NCBI GenBank assembly: GCA_963794995.1
Contig: CAWCFV010000002.1
Coordinates: forward strand, 3,038,001 to 3,102,000
Reading direction: 5' to 3'
Source of the DNA: CAWCFV01 sp963794995
GTDB taxonomy: Bacteria > Actinomycetota > Actinomycetes > JACCUZ01
DNA: 64,000 nucleotides
A model generated the notes under the pieces. It did no database searches. It was not told the origin of the DNA and worked only from the letters and a program-made list of their open reading frames with translations. The first letter of the stretch is position 1. Every line of letters starts with the position of its first letter. The position numbers and the translations under genes were made by a program. Shown here in pieces: positions 1-8,655 of the stretch.

Positions 1-4
1 GCCC

Positions 5-787
5 ATGACCGATTCCCTCGTACGGGTCGAGGTGGCGGACGGCATCGCGACGATCCGCCTCGACCGACCTCCGATGAACGCGCTCGACGTGCAGGTGCAG
101 GAGGAGCTGCGCGCCGCCGCGCACGAGGTGGGCGAGCGCCCCGACGTCGCGGCCGTCGTCCTCTACGGCGGCGAGAAGGTCTTCGCAGCCGGCGCGGACA
201 TCAAGGAGATGGCCACCATGACCTACGCCGACATGGTGGCGCGCTCCGGCGCGCTGCAGTCGGCGTTCACCGCGGTCGCGACGATCCCGAAGCCGGTGGT
301 CGCCGCGGTCACCGGCTACGCGCTCGGCGGCGGCTGCGAGCTCGCCCTGTGCGCCGACTTCCGGGTCGCGGGCGACAACGCCAAGCTCGGGCAGCCGGAG
401 ATCCAGCTCGGTCTCATCCCTGGCGCCGGGGGCACCCAGCGGCTGCCGCGCCTGGTCGGGCCGGCGCGGGCGAAGGAGATCATCTTCACCGGTCGATTCG
501 TCGACGCGCAGGAGGCGCTGGCCATCGGCCTGGTCGACCGGGTCGTCCCGGCGGACGAGGTCTACGCGGCGGCCCGCGACATGGCGGCGCGGTTCGTCGG
601 CGGCGCGTCCCTCGCTCTGCGCGCCGCCAAGGAGGCGGTGGACCGCGGGCTCGAGGTGGACCTCGCCAGCGGGCTCGAGCTGGAGCGGCTGCAGTTCACC
701 GGCCTGTTCGCCACCGACGACCGGGGGATCGGGATGGCCTCGTTCGTCGAGCACGGCCCCGGCAAGGCGCGGTTCACCGGCCGGTGA
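5..787 (+). CDS. Enoyl-CoA hydratase/isomerase (crotonase family)
   Basis: A 260-residue crotonase-fold protein that most likely hydrates trans-2-enoyl-CoA in fatty-acid or related acyl-CoA breakdown in the cytoplasm. The oxyanion-hole segment AGADIKE lies near residues 62-68 and GGGCE at 108-112. Glu112 and Glu132 (in QPEIQLG) have the 20-residue spacing of the two catalytic glutamates of true hydratases, so hydratase activity is likely rather than a degenerate crotonase. The length is typical of the family. The ATG lies 5 bases from the window edge, so upstream sequence cannot be checked. The stop codon overlaps the next start as GTGA, so the two genes are probably translationally coupled. 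The acyl chain specificity cannot be told. Confidence 0.9.
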   Translation: MTDSLVRVEVADGIATIRLDRPPMNALDVQVQEELRAAAHEVGERPDVAAVVLYGGEKVFAAGADIKEMATMTYADMVARSGALQSAFTAVATIPKPVVAAVTGYALGGGCELALCADFRVAGDNAKLGQPEIQLGLIPGAGGTQRLPRLVGPARAKEIIFTGRFVDAQEALAIGLVDRVVPADEVYAAARDMAARFVGGASLALRAAKEAVDRGLEVDLASGLELERLQFTGLFATDDRGIGMASFVEHGPGKARFTGR

Positions 788-1734
788 CCGACCCTGTGAC
801 CCGCACCGAGCCGTCGGCCGAGGAGGTCGAGCGCGCCTGGCGCGACCCCAAGCTCGCCAACGTGCTCTACCACGACTGGGAGGCGTCGACCTACGACGAG
901 AAGTGGTCGATCTCCTACGACGAGCGGTGCATCGACTACGCGCGCGACCGGTTCGTGGCGGTCGCGGGACCGACCGGCTGGCCGTACGCCGACGCGTTGG
1001 AGATCGGCAGCGGCACCGGGTTCTTCCTGCTCAACCTCATGCAGGCCGGGGTGGCGACCCGGGGCCAGGTCAGCGACCTCTCCCCGGGGATGGTCGAGGC
1101 GGCCGTGCGCAACGGGACGGCCCTGGGGCTCGATGTCGGGGGCCGGGTCGCCGACGCCGAGTCGATCCCGTACGACGACGCGTCGTTCGACCTCGTCGTC
1201 GGCCACGCCGTGCTGCACCACATCCCCGACGTCGAGCTGGCGCTGCGCGAGGTGCTGCGCGTGCTCCGGCCGGGCGGGCGCTTCGTCTTCGCCGGCGAGC
1301 CCACGACGCTCGGCGACTGGTACGCACGCCGGCTGGGCCGGCTCACCTGGGCGGCGACCACCCGCGTCACCCGCCTCGGGCCGCTCCGGCAGCGCTGGTC
1401 ACGTCCGCCGGAGGAGCTCGCGGACTCGTCGAGGGCGGCGGCACTGGAGTCCGTGGTCGACGTGCACACGTTCGACCCGCGCGACCTCGCCGCGACCGCG
1501 CTGCGGGCCGGCGCCGTCGACGTCCGCACCACGACCGAGGAGCTGACCGCCGCCTTCCTGGGCTGGCCGGTCCGGACCTTCGAGGCCGCCGTCAACCCGG
1601 AGCGGCTGGGCTGGGGGTGGGCGATGTTCGCCTACCGGTCGTGGCAACGGCTCTCCGCGGTCGACCGCGCCCTGGGGCGGGTCCTGCCGCAGCGGCTGTT
1701 CTACAACGTGCTGCTCACCGGGACCCGGCCGTGA
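784..1734 (+). CDS. Class I SAM-dependent methyltransferase
   Basis: A 316-residue protein starting at a GTG that overlaps the crotonase stop codon. Motif I of the Rossmann-fold methyltransferases, EIGSGTG, is at residues 73-79. It is followed by an acidic residue pattern and a motif like DLVVGHAVLHHIPD, typical of the UbiE/ubiquinone-type Methyltransf_11 group. The C-terminal 120 residues are helical, with no recognised domain. From memory, a methyltransferase also sits near fixAB and the GH57 branching enzyme in mycobacteria, where that neighbourhood makes methylated polysaccharides; here the link is only positional. The substrate is unknown. Confidence 0.8.
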   Translation: MTDPVTRTEPSAEEVERAWRDPKLANVLYHDWEASTYDEKWSISYDERCIDYARDRFVAVAGPTGWPYADALEIGSGTGFFLLNLMQAGVATRGQVSDLSPGMVEAAVRNGTALGLDVGGRVADAESIPYDDASFDLVVGHAVLHHIPDVELALREVLRVLRPGGRFVFAGEPTTLGDWYARRLGRLTWAATTRVTRLGPLRQRWSRPPEELADSSRAAALESVVDVHTFDPRDLAATALRAGAVDVRTTTEELTAAFLGWPVRTFEAAVNPERLGWGWAMFAYRSWQRLSAVDRALGRVLPQRLFYNVLLTGTRP

Positions 1735-1813
1735 CCCCGACGCGATGACGCGATGACCCGGGGCAGCGGCGCGCCGCGCCCGCGACCGGCGGCAGGTCCC
1801 GCTGCACCGGTTC

Positions 1814-2503
1814 GTGTCCCCGAGCAGCCTGCGGTGGGTCGTCCGGCACCGGGCGGTGACGCCGTACTACCTCGTGCGCTACCTGCGGTTCCTCCGGCTG
1901 CGGCTGCGCCACCCGGAGGTGGTCACCGAGGGCTTCGTGTTCCTCGGCCGGGACGTCGAGGTCGTCGCCCGGCCCGGCTACGGGCGGGTCGTGCTCGGCC
2001 GGTGGGTGCACCTGGGCGACCGGTGCTCGGTGCGCGCCCACGAGGGGACGCTGCGGATCGGGGACAAGACGGTGCTGGGCCGGGAGGTCACGCTCAACTG
2101 CTACCTGGAGGTCGAGCTCGGACCCCGGTGCCTCGTCGCCGACTGGGTCTACGTCGGCGACTTCGACCACCGCTACGACGACCTGGCGACGCCGATCAAG
2201 GACCAGGGGCTGGTGAAGTCGCCCGTCCGGGTCGGTGCGGACGTCTGGGTCGGCGTCAAGGCGTCGGTGCTGCGCGGCGCCCAGGTGGGGGACGGCTGCG
2301 TCCTCGCGGCGCACACCGTGGTCAAGGGCGAGGTCGCGCCAGGCAGCGTCGTGGCCGGTGTGCCGGGGCGGGTGGTGCGGGACCGGGGCGAGACCTGGGC
2401 CGCGGCGGCCGCGCACCGGGACGCGCTGGCCGACATGGCCCGCAAGCACGAACGCGCGGGGCGCGGCGGCCGCCCGGCAGAGGGCCGGCCGGACCGGCGC
2501 TAG
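1814..2503 (+). CDS. Hexapeptide-repeat (left-handed beta-helix) acyltransferase
   Basis: A 229-residue protein with the imperfect I/V-G-X4 hexapeptide periodicity of the LpxA/CysE/LacA superfamily. Examples are VHLGDRCSV, IGDKTVLGREV and VGADVWVGVKASVLRGAQVGDGCVLAA, which build a left-handed beta-helix that works as a trimer. Such enzymes move acetyl or other acyl groups from CoA to sugars or amino acids. A His-containing segment, DFDHRY, is in the place where the maltose/galactoside acetyltransferases keep their active-site His. The GTG start follows an in-frame stop at 1754-1756, and no other start codon lies between. The N-terminal 40 residues are basic and may bind membrane or an aglycone. 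The substrate is not known. Confidence 0.75.
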   Translation: MSPSSLRWVVRHRAVTPYYLVRYLRFLRLRLRHPEVVTEGFVFLGRDVEVVARPGYGRVVLGRWVHLGDRCSVRAHEGTLRIGDKTVLGREVTLNCYLEVELGPRCLVADWVYVGDFDHRYDDLATPIKDQGLVKSPVRVGADVWVGVKASVLRGAQVGDGCVLAAHTVVKGEVAPGSVVAGVPGRVVRDRGETWAAAAAHRDALADMARKHERAGRGGRPAEGRPDRR

Positions 2504-2709
2504 GGGCGGGGGAGGGGCGGGCGGTCGCCCCGGTCGCCCCGGTCGTCCGTCCCGACGGGGACCGGCTGCGGGCGGGGGACGGCCAGCGCGACGGCGGTCA
2601 GCACCGCCCCGGCCGACACCGTGGTGAGCAGCACCAGCGGCAGGGCCCCGAGCACGGCCGCCGGCGCGAAGGCGGCGACCAGGACGAGCAGTGCGGCGAG
2701 TCGGGACAC
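2500..2709 (-). CDS. Small membrane protein, function unknown
   Basis: A 69-residue protein with two hydrophobic stretches (about residues 4-19 and 22-42) and a polar, Asp/Arg/Pro-rich tail. It has a GTG start and lies 62 bp downstream of the GH57 gene on the same strand, so it may be the last gene of that transcript. Its stop overlaps by 4 bp, tail to tail, with the acyltransferase gene on the other strand. No family was recognised. The alternative is that it is a chance frame, but its hydrophobic pattern and operon position favour a real gene. Confidence 0.5.
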   Translation of the reverse strand: MSRLAALLVLVAAFAPAAVLGALPLVLLTTVSAGAVLTAVALAVPRPQPVPVGTDDRGDRGDRPPLPRP

Positions 2710-2771
2710 GGGGGACCTCGCGGGGGTCAGCGGGCGGCTGGTGGGAGGCCTCTCCCCGCCCCGGCGCGGGG

Positions 2772-4283
2772 TCAAGCCCCTCGGCGCGCGGCGACCAGCA
2801 TCCGGGCGTCCAGGTGGGACGCCAGCGCGGCGTCCGGGGACGGTCCCGGGTGGGCCGAACCGCCCTCGATCGCGTCGGCCAGGGCGTGGAAGCGCCGCAC
2901 GTGGCCCCGGTGGCGCTCCCGGGCATAGCCGGCGGCGCTGTCGCGGGACACCATGAACGCCCAGTCGCTGGACAGGGCGAGCTGCGCCTCCCGCGCCAGG
3001 TCGTCGAGGACCGGCTGCCGGGCGGAGCCGGGGGCCACCTGCCGCCGGACGACGTCGAGCAGCCGGTCCGCGACCGACCGGGCGTCCGCGGCGAGGTCGG
3101 CGACCGGCTCGCCCGCCCACAGCCGCAGGTCCTTCCCGGCGCCCCACGAGCCGGCCGGCAGGTCCAGCGGCTCCTCCGCCTCCGCGGTCGCCGCGGCCAG
3201 CGTGGTCGTGCGCACCCCGGCCTCGGGCAGGCGGCGCAGCACCTCGCCGAGGAACTGCGGCCCCTCGTGCCACCAGTGCCCGAACAGCTCGCTGTCCCAG
3301 GCCACGACCGCGACCGGCGCCGGCCCCCCCGGGCGCCGGGCCCGCATCCCGGCGAGCCGGTCGCGGACGGCGGCGACGAAGCGTGCGGCGTCGCGCCGGG
3401 CGGCCGCGGCCGCGGCCGCCGGGTCGTACGGCGCCTTGCGGGGGTCGTCCGGGTCGGTGACACGCGAGGGGCGCAGCCCCGTGGGGTGCACGTCGTGGAA
3501 GTCGCGGTAGGCGGCGCCACGGGGAAAGCCGGACCGCGACGACCAGACCAGGTCGGTGAGCGCCAGGTCCCGGCCCACGACGGCCACCGACGACCGGCCG
3601 GCGCGCCAGGCCCGGTCGGTGCTGCCCCCGGCGGCGACCACGGTCGCCTCGTCCAGCATCACGTGGTCGACGCCGGCCCCGGCGAGGACGGTCTCCAGCC
3701 CGGGCGCCCACGCGCACTCCGGGGCCCAGATGCCGGTCGGGCGCCGGCCGAGCCGCAGGGCGGCGTCGTCGAGGCCGCAGCGCAGGGCGAAGGCGGCCAC
3801 CTCGGCCGGCAGCAGCGGGAGCACGGGATGGGTCAGCGGGCCGCCGAGCAGCTCGACCGCGCCGGCGTCGACGAGCGGGCGCAGCACCGCCGACCCGCCG
3901 TGCCGCCAGCCCGCCTCGAACACCTCCAGCGCCTGGCTGGCGGCGCGGAACTCCTCGGCGGCGGTCCGTCGCAGCGCAGGGTCCGGGTGGCCTGCCAGCT
4001 CCTCGGCGCGCAGCCGCCACCGGCCCAGCCAGCTGTGGTGCTCGCGCAGCGCGTAGGGGTCGTCGAGCGCCGCCGCGAGCACCGGCGTCACCCCGAGGCT
4101 GAGCAGGTCGCGCCGGCCCTCCGCCGCGAGCTCGCCGAGCAGCGTCGTCAGGGGCAGGTAGCAGCCGGCCCACGCCTCGTGCAGCCACTCCTCGCCGACC
4201 GGCCAGCTCCCGTGCCGTGGCAGCCAGGGCAGGTGGGTGTGCAGGACGACGGCCAGCGTGCCGACCGGCGGGGGAGTCGTCAT
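2772..4283 (-). CDS. GH57 1,4-alpha-glucan branching enzyme (DUF1957 type)
   Basis: A 503-residue glycoside hydrolase family 57 protein. This family transfers alpha-glucan segments to make alpha-1,6 branches in glycogen-like polymers; the mycobacterial relative acts in methylglucose lipopolysaccharide/glycogen synthesis. Visible marks are the family HTHLPW motif near residue 15, the nucleophile region GIWAPE with Glu189, and the acid/base Asp330 in AWDSELFGHWW. A C-terminal helical domain follows. The ATG at 4283 gives the expected N terminus just before the beta-strand carrying HTHLP; no strong ribosome site is seen. The gene is divergent from fixA with a 177-bp shared promoter region, an arrangement I recall from other actinobacteria. 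Confidence 0.85.
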   Translation of the reverse strand: MTTPPPVGTLAVVLHTHLPWLPRHGSWPVGEEWLHEAWAGCYLPLTTLLGELAAEGRRDLLSLGVTPVLAAALDDPYALREHHSWLGRWRLRAEELAGHPDPALRRTAAEEFRAASQALEVFEAGWRHGGSAVLRPLVDAGAVELLGGPLTHPVLPLLPAEVAAFALRCGLDDAALRLGRRPTGIWAPECAWAPGLETVLAGAGVDHVMLDEATVVAAGGSTDRAWRAGRSSVAVVGRDLALTDLVWSSRSGFPRGAAYRDFHDVHPTGLRPSRVTDPDDPRKAPYDPAAAAAAARRDAARFVAAVRDRLAGMRARRPGGPAPVAVVAWDSELFGHWWHEGPQFLGEVLRRLPEAGVRTTTLAAATAEAEEPLDLPAGSWGAGKDLRLWAGEPVADLAADARSVADRLLDVVRRQVAPGSARQPVLDDLAREAQLALSSDWAFMVSRDSAAGYARERHRGHVRRFHALADAIEGGSAHPGPSPDAALASHLDARMLVAARRGA

Positions 4284-4341
4284 GGGGGTGTCGTCACGGC
4301 GGGCCAGGGTCGCACACCAGCCGGCCGAGCGGACCGCGCCG

Positions 4342-4370
4342 TTCGCGACGATCCTACTGGCGGGTAACAT
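4342..4370 (+). promoter_or_regulatory. Candidate promoter of fixAB
   Basis: A -10-like TAACAT at 4365-4370 lies 17 bp after TTCGCG (4342-4347). Transcription from here would give a leader of about 80 nt ending in the GGAGAG ribosome site before fixA. The match of the -35 box is poor, so this rests mainly on the -10 box and its position. Confidence 0.4.
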
Positions 4371-4460
4371 AGCGTCCGCGCCACCCGGGCGCCGCTGCCC
4401 CGGCAGCGGCTGGCAGGGTGAGCGCGAGGTCCCCGTCACGCGAGGAGAGCCGGCAGCCGC

Positions 4461-5255
4461 ATGAACATCGTCGTCTGTGTGAAGCAGGTCCCCGACACCT
4501 GGTCGGAGAAGAAGCTCGACGCGTCGGACTCGACGCTGGACCGGGCCGCGACCGACCCGGTGATGAACGAGATGGACGAGTACGCGGTCGAGGAGGCGCT
4601 CAGGCTCCAGGAGGCGCACGGCGGCGAGGTGACGATCCTGTGCATGGGGCCGGACGCCGCGACCGAGACGGTGCGCAAGGCGCTGTCGATGGGCGCGGAC
4701 AAGGCGATCCACGTGGTCGACGACGCCCTGCACGGCTCCGACGCGGCGGCCACCTCGCTGGCGCTGGCCAAGGCGGTCGGCACGGCCGGTGAGGTCGACC
4801 TCGTGCTGCTGGGCTCGGAGTCCTCGGACGCCCGGATGAGCGTGGTGCCAGCGATGCTCGCCGAGCGGCTGGGGCTGCCGCAGCTGACGTTCGCGAAGGA
4901 GGTCACCGTCGACGGGTCGACGGTGACGATCAAGAGGCTGACCGACGACGGCTACCAGGTCGTGAGTGCATCGACCCCCGCCGTGGTGAGTGTGGTGGAG
5001 AAGATCAACGAGCCGCGCTACCCGTCGTTCAAGGGGATCATGGCGGCGAAGAAGAAGCCGGTGGAGACCCTGGGCCTGGCCGACCTCGGGGTCGATGCGG
5101 GCGAGGTCGGGCTCGGTGGGGCCTGGACCCGGGTCGCCTCGTTCGAGTCCGCGCCGCCGCGGCAGGCCGGCACCGTGGTGACAGGTGAGGGCGGGGATCC
5201 CGATCTCCTGGCGGACAAGCTCGTCGAGTTCCTCGCGTCCAAGAAGTTCGTCTGA
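4461..5255 (+). CDS. fixA: Electron transfer flavoprotein beta subunit
   Basis: A 264-residue ETF beta subunit, the AMP-binding partner of ETF alpha. The dimer carries electrons from acyl-CoA and related dehydrogenases to ETF-quinone oxidoreductase. The N terminus MNIVVCVKQVPDT is the classic signature. The central segment with GSESSDA and the region ending in NEPRYPSFKGIMAAKKK are also typical of the family, as is the length. A GAGGAG-like ribosome site sits upstream of the ATG. The partner gene follows after 19 bp. An enoyl-CoA hydratase 4 kb upstream is a plausible functional neighbour. The symbol etfB is equally used. Confidence 0.93.
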   Translation: MNIVVCVKQVPDTWSEKKLDASDSTLDRAATDPVMNEMDEYAVEEALRLQEAHGGEVTILCMGPDAATETVRKALSMGADKAIHVVDDALHGSDAAATSLALAKAVGTAGEVDLVLLGSESSDARMSVVPAMLAERLGLPQLTFAKEVTVDGSTVTIKRLTDDGYQVVSASTPAVVSVVEKINEPRYPSFKGIMAAKKKPVETLGLADLGVDAGEVGLGGAWTRVASFESAPPRQAGTVVTGEGGDPDLLADKLVEFLASKKFV

Positions 5256-5274
5256 GAAGGGCTGGTCCGAAGAC

Positions 5275-6239
5275 ATGGCTGAGGTTCTGGTTCTCGTCGA
5301 GCACAGCGACGGTGAGGTCAAGAAGGTCACCGGTGAGCTGCTGACCCTGGCGGCCCGGCTCGGTGAGCCGGCGGCGGTGTTCGTGGGGTCCGGTTTCGAC
5401 ACCGGCCAAGGAGGCTCTGGCCTCTCACGGCGCGGCCAAGGTCTACGTGGTCGAGGACCCCGAGGTGTCGGCCTACCTGGTCGCCCCCGTCGCCGAGGTC
5501 CTCGCGCAGATCGTGGCCGACTCCTCGCCGGCGGCGGTGCTGCTCGCCTCCAGCGCGGACGGCAAGGAGGTCGCCGCCCGGCTCGCGATCAGGACCGGCT
5601 CCGGGGTGATCACCGACGCCACCGACCTGACCGCCGACGGGGACGGCGTCAGCGCCGAGCAGCAGGTGTTCGGCGGCTCCACGATCGTCCGGTCGACGGT
5701 CATCCACCGGCACCCCGATCGTCACGGTGCGCCCCAACAGCGTCCCCGCCGAGCCCGGCCAGGGCGCCGCCGAGCGGGTCGACGTGACGGTCGCGCTCTC
5801 CGAGGCCGCCAAGGCCGCCCGGATCACCGACCGGGTCGTCGAGGAGAAGGGCGAGCGCCCCGAGCTGACCGAGGCCGCGATCGTGGTCTCCGGCGGCCGG
5901 GGCGTCGGGTCCGGGGAGAACTTCGCGGTCATCGAGGCTCTCGCCGACTCCCTCGGCGCCGCCGTGGGCGCGTCCCGCGCAGCCACCGACGCCGGCTGGT
6001 ACCCCCACCAGCACCAGGTCGGGCAGACCGGCAAGACCGTCTCGCCCCAGCTCTACGTCGCCGCCGGCATCTCCGGCGCCATCCAGCACCGCGCCGGCAT
6101 GCAGACCTCCAAGACCATCGTGGCCGTCAACAAGGACCCCGAGGCCCCGATCTTCGAGCTCGTCGACTACGGCGTCGTCGGCGACCTGCACCAGGTGCTG
6201 CCCGCCCTCACCGAGAAGGTCCGGGCCCGCAAGGGCTGA
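5275..6239 (+). pseudogene. fixB: Electron transfer flavoprotein alpha subunit, reading frame broken twice
   Basis: Three frames join into one ETF alpha protein. Frame 1 runs from ATG 5275 (MAEVLVLVEHSDGEVKK) to about 5402. The next frame carries AKEALASHGAAKVYVVEDPE up to about 5704, and the third holds the C-terminal FAD domain with SGGRGVGSGENF and HQVGQTGKTVSPQLY, ending at 6239. Each switch is explained by one extra C, at 5402-5403 (GACACCGGCC for GACACGGCC) and at 5704-5705 (GTCATCCACC for GTCATCACC). Without them the frame is 321 codons and 320 residues, the normal family size, and no conserved segment is lost. Because everything else is intact, sequencing or assembly error is at least as likely as true decay. 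As written, only about 42 authentic residues would be made. Confidence 0.85.
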
Positions 6240-6313
6240 CCCCGCCCGGGTCCGGGCCGCGCCTGCCTCGGCGGCGGGGCCCGGCCGGTGGGGCGACGTA
6301 GACTCACCCGGCG

Positions 6314-7540
6314 ATGACAGCGACTGCTGGCGCGGGCGTCCCGCCGCGCACCGTCTACCTCGACCACGCGGCCACCACGCCGATGCTGCCCGAGGCGGTC
6401 GACGCGATGACCGCCCTGCTGGGGCGGGCCGGCAACCCGTCGTCGCTGCACGCCTCCGGCCGGGCGGCCCGCCGCCTGGTGGAGGAGTCCCGCGAGACCG
6501 TCGCCGCGGCCCTGGGTGCCCGCCCCAGCGAGGTCCTGTTCACCGGCGGGGGCACCGAGAGCGACAACCTCGCCGTCAAGGGCCTGTACTGGCAGCGGCG
6601 CAGCGAGGACCCGGCCCGGCGCCGGGTGCTGGCGAGCGCGGTCGAGCACCACGCCGTGATGGACGCCGTGCTCTGGCTCGCCGAGCACGAGGGCGCCGTC
6701 GTCGAGTGGCTGCCGGTCGACAGCGCCGGGCGGGTCAGCCCCGAGACGCTGGACGCCGCCCTCGCCGCCGACCCGGGATCGGTGTCCCTGGTGTCGGTGA
6801 TGTGGGCCAACAACGAGGTCGGCACCGTGCAGCCGGTCGCCGAGCTGGCTGCGGTCGCGGCGTCGTACGGCGTGCCCGTCCACTCCGACGCGGTGCAGGC
6901 CCTCGGCGCGCTCCCGGTCGACTTCGCCGCCGCGGGGCTGGACGCCATGACGGTGACCGGCCACAAGATCGGGGGGCCGCTCGGGGTGGGCGTCCTCGTG
7001 CTGGGGCGCAGCCAGGACCTCGTGCCCGTCCTGCACGGCGGGGGGCAGGAGCGCGACGTGCGCTCGGGCACCCTGGACACGCCGTCGATCGTCGGGCTCG
7101 CTGCGGCCGCCGAGCTCGCGGCCAAGCGACGGGTCGAGCACGCCACGAGCGTCGCGGCGCTGCGCGACGACCTGGTGCGCCGCGTGCGCGAGGTCGTGCC
7201 CGACGTCGTCCTGCGCGGCGACCCGGACCTCTCGGTGACCCGGCGGCTGCCGGGCAACGCGCACTTCTCCTTCCCCGGCTGCGAGGGCGACGCGCTGCTG
7301 CTGCTGCTGGACGCCCGCGGCATCGAGGTCTCGACCGGATCGGCCTGCTCCGCGGGCGTGCCGCAGCCGAGCCACGTCCTGCTCGCCATGGGCGTGCCGG
7401 AGGACCTCGCCCGGGGGTCGCTGCGCTTCTCGCTCGGGCACACGACGACCGCGGGCGACATCGACGCGGCCGTCGCGGCGCTCGGCCCGGTCGTGGAGCG
7501 TGCGCGGCGGGCCGGCCAGACCGGCGTCCCCCGGGTGTGA
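6314..7540 (+). CDS. iscS: Cysteine desulfurase
   Basis: A 408-residue class V PLP aminotransferase-fold enzyme that takes sulfur from cysteine as a protein persulfide. It shows the N-terminal YLDHAATTP motif, the PLP lysine Lys218 in TGHKIGGP, and the persulfide Cys345 in STGSACSAG followed by a long group I-type loop. The ATG start follows a TAGACT hexamer nine bases upstream. The mnmA gene begins in the stop codon, so the main job is probably to feed sulfur to tRNA 2-thiouridylation as well as Fe-S cluster assembly. iscS is used here in the broad sense; a NifS label would also fit. Confidence 0.9.
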   Translation: MTATAGAGVPPRTVYLDHAATTPMLPEAVDAMTALLGRAGNPSSLHASGRAARRLVEESRETVAAALGARPSEVLFTGGGTESDNLAVKGLYWQRRSEDPARRRVLASAVEHHAVMDAVLWLAEHEGAVVEWLPVDSAGRVSPETLDAALAADPGSVSLVSVMWANNEVGTVQPVAELAAVAASYGVPVHSDAVQALGALPVDFAAAGLDAMTVTGHKIGGPLGVGVLVLGRSQDLVPVLHGGGQERDVRSGTLDTPSIVGLAAAAELAAKRRVEHATSVAALRDDLVRRVREVVPDVVLRGDPDLSVTRRLPGNAHFSFPGCEGDALLLLLDARGIEVSTGSACSAGVPQPSHVLLAMGVPEDLARGSLRFSLGHTTTAGDIDAAVAALGPVVERARRAGQTGVPRV

Positions 7541-7545
7541 CCGGG

Positions 7546-8625
7546 ATGCGGGTGCTCGCCGCCATGTCCGGCGGAGTCGACTCGGCGGTGGCCGCGGCCC
7601 GGGCCGTCGAGGCGGGCCACGACGTCACGGGCGTCCACCTCGCCCTGTCCAGCAACCCGGCGTCGTTCCGTACGGGGGCCCGCGGCTGCTGCACGCGCGA
7701 GGACGCCCGTGACGCGCGCCGCGCCGCCGACGTCCTCGGCATCCCGTTCTACGTCTGGGACCTGGCCGAGCGCTTCCGCCAGGACGTCGTCGACGACTTC
7801 GTCGCCGAGTACGCCGCCGGCCGCACCCCGAACCCCTGCCTGCGCTGCAACGAGAAGATCAAGTTCTCCGCCGTCCTCGACAAGGCGCTCGCGCTCGGCT
7901 TCGACGCCGTCTGCACCGGTCACTACGCGCGGGTGGTCGACGGCCGGCTCCGGCGGGCGGTCGACCCCGCCAAGGACCAGTCCTACGTGCTCGGCGTCCT
8001 CACCGCCGGCCAGGTGCGGCATGCGCTGTTCCCGCTCGGCGACACCCACAAGGACGACGTCCGCCGCGAGGCGGAGCGGCGCGGGCTCGCGGTCGCGGCC
8101 AAGCCGGACAGCCACGACATCTGCTTCGTCGCCGACGGCGACACGGCCGGCTTCCTCGCCTCGCGGCTGGGCGCCGCGCCCGGCCGGGTCGTCGACACCG
8201 ACGGCGTGCAGGTGGGGGAGCACGACGGGGCGTTCGCCTTCACCGTCGGCCAGCGCCGGGGGCTGCGGATCGGCCGGCCGGCCGCCGACGGCCGCCCTCG
8301 CTACGTCCTCGACGTCTCGCCGGTGACCCGGACCGTCACGGTCGGCACCGCCGAGCAGCTCGACGTGCGCGCGCTGGTCGGCTCCCGGCCGGTCTGGAGC
8401 GGGCCGGTCCCGGCCGGGCCGACGCGCTGCCTGGCGCAGGTGTCGGCCCACGGAGCGGCCGTCCCGGCGACCGTGCGGTGCGAGGGCGCCGGCGTGGCCG
8501 TCGACCTCGAGCAGCCGCTGCGCGGCGTCGCGCCCGGCCAGGCGGTCGTCCTGTACGAGGGGGACACCGTCCTCGGCTCGGCCACGATCGACCGCACCGC
8601 GCGGCCCGCGGCCGCCGCCACCTGA
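7546..8625 (+). CDS. mnmA: tRNA-specific 2-thiouridylase
   Basis: A 359-residue enzyme that adds sulfur to the wobble uridine of tRNA-Lys, tRNA-Glu and tRNA-Gln. The PP-loop SGGVDSAV near the N terminus binds ATP. The nucleophilic Cys lies in NPCLRCNEKIKF and the second active-site Cys in HDICFVADGD. The C-terminal beta-barrel contains TVGQRRGLRIG. A GTG at 7537 overlaps the cysteine desulfurase stop as GTGA and is three codons upstream in the same frame, so the start could be 7537. The coupling with the sulfur donor gene makes functional sense. Confidence 0.93.
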   Translation: MRVLAAMSGGVDSAVAAARAVEAGHDVTGVHLALSSNPASFRTGARGCCTREDARDARRAADVLGIPFYVWDLAERFRQDVVDDFVAEYAAGRTPNPCLRCNEKIKFSAVLDKALALGFDAVCTGHYARVVDGRLRRAVDPAKDQSYVLGVLTAGQVRHALFPLGDTHKDDVRREAERRGLAVAAKPDSHDICFVADGDTAGFLASRLGAAPGRVVDTDGVQVGEHDGAFAFTVGQRRGLRIGRPAADGRPRYVLDVSPVTRTVTVGTAEQLDVRALVGSRPVWSGPVPAGPTRCLAQVSAHGAAVPATVRCEGAGVAVDLEQPLRGVAPGQAVVLYEGDTVLGSATIDRTARPAAAAT

Positions 8626-8655
8626 GGTCCCGGCGGGCTGACTACGGTGGTCGAC

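Noticed and set aside
1715..3520. Long minus-strand open frame of 601 codons over the acyltransferase and GH57 genes
   Set aside because: Arg/Pro/Thr-rich, no recognisable motifs, overlaps well-supported genes; a GC-rich shadow frame.
5395..5710. Programmed ribosomal frameshifting in fixB
   Set aside because: Two separate +1 shifts would be needed, no slippery site or stimulatory structure is seen, and none is known for this family.
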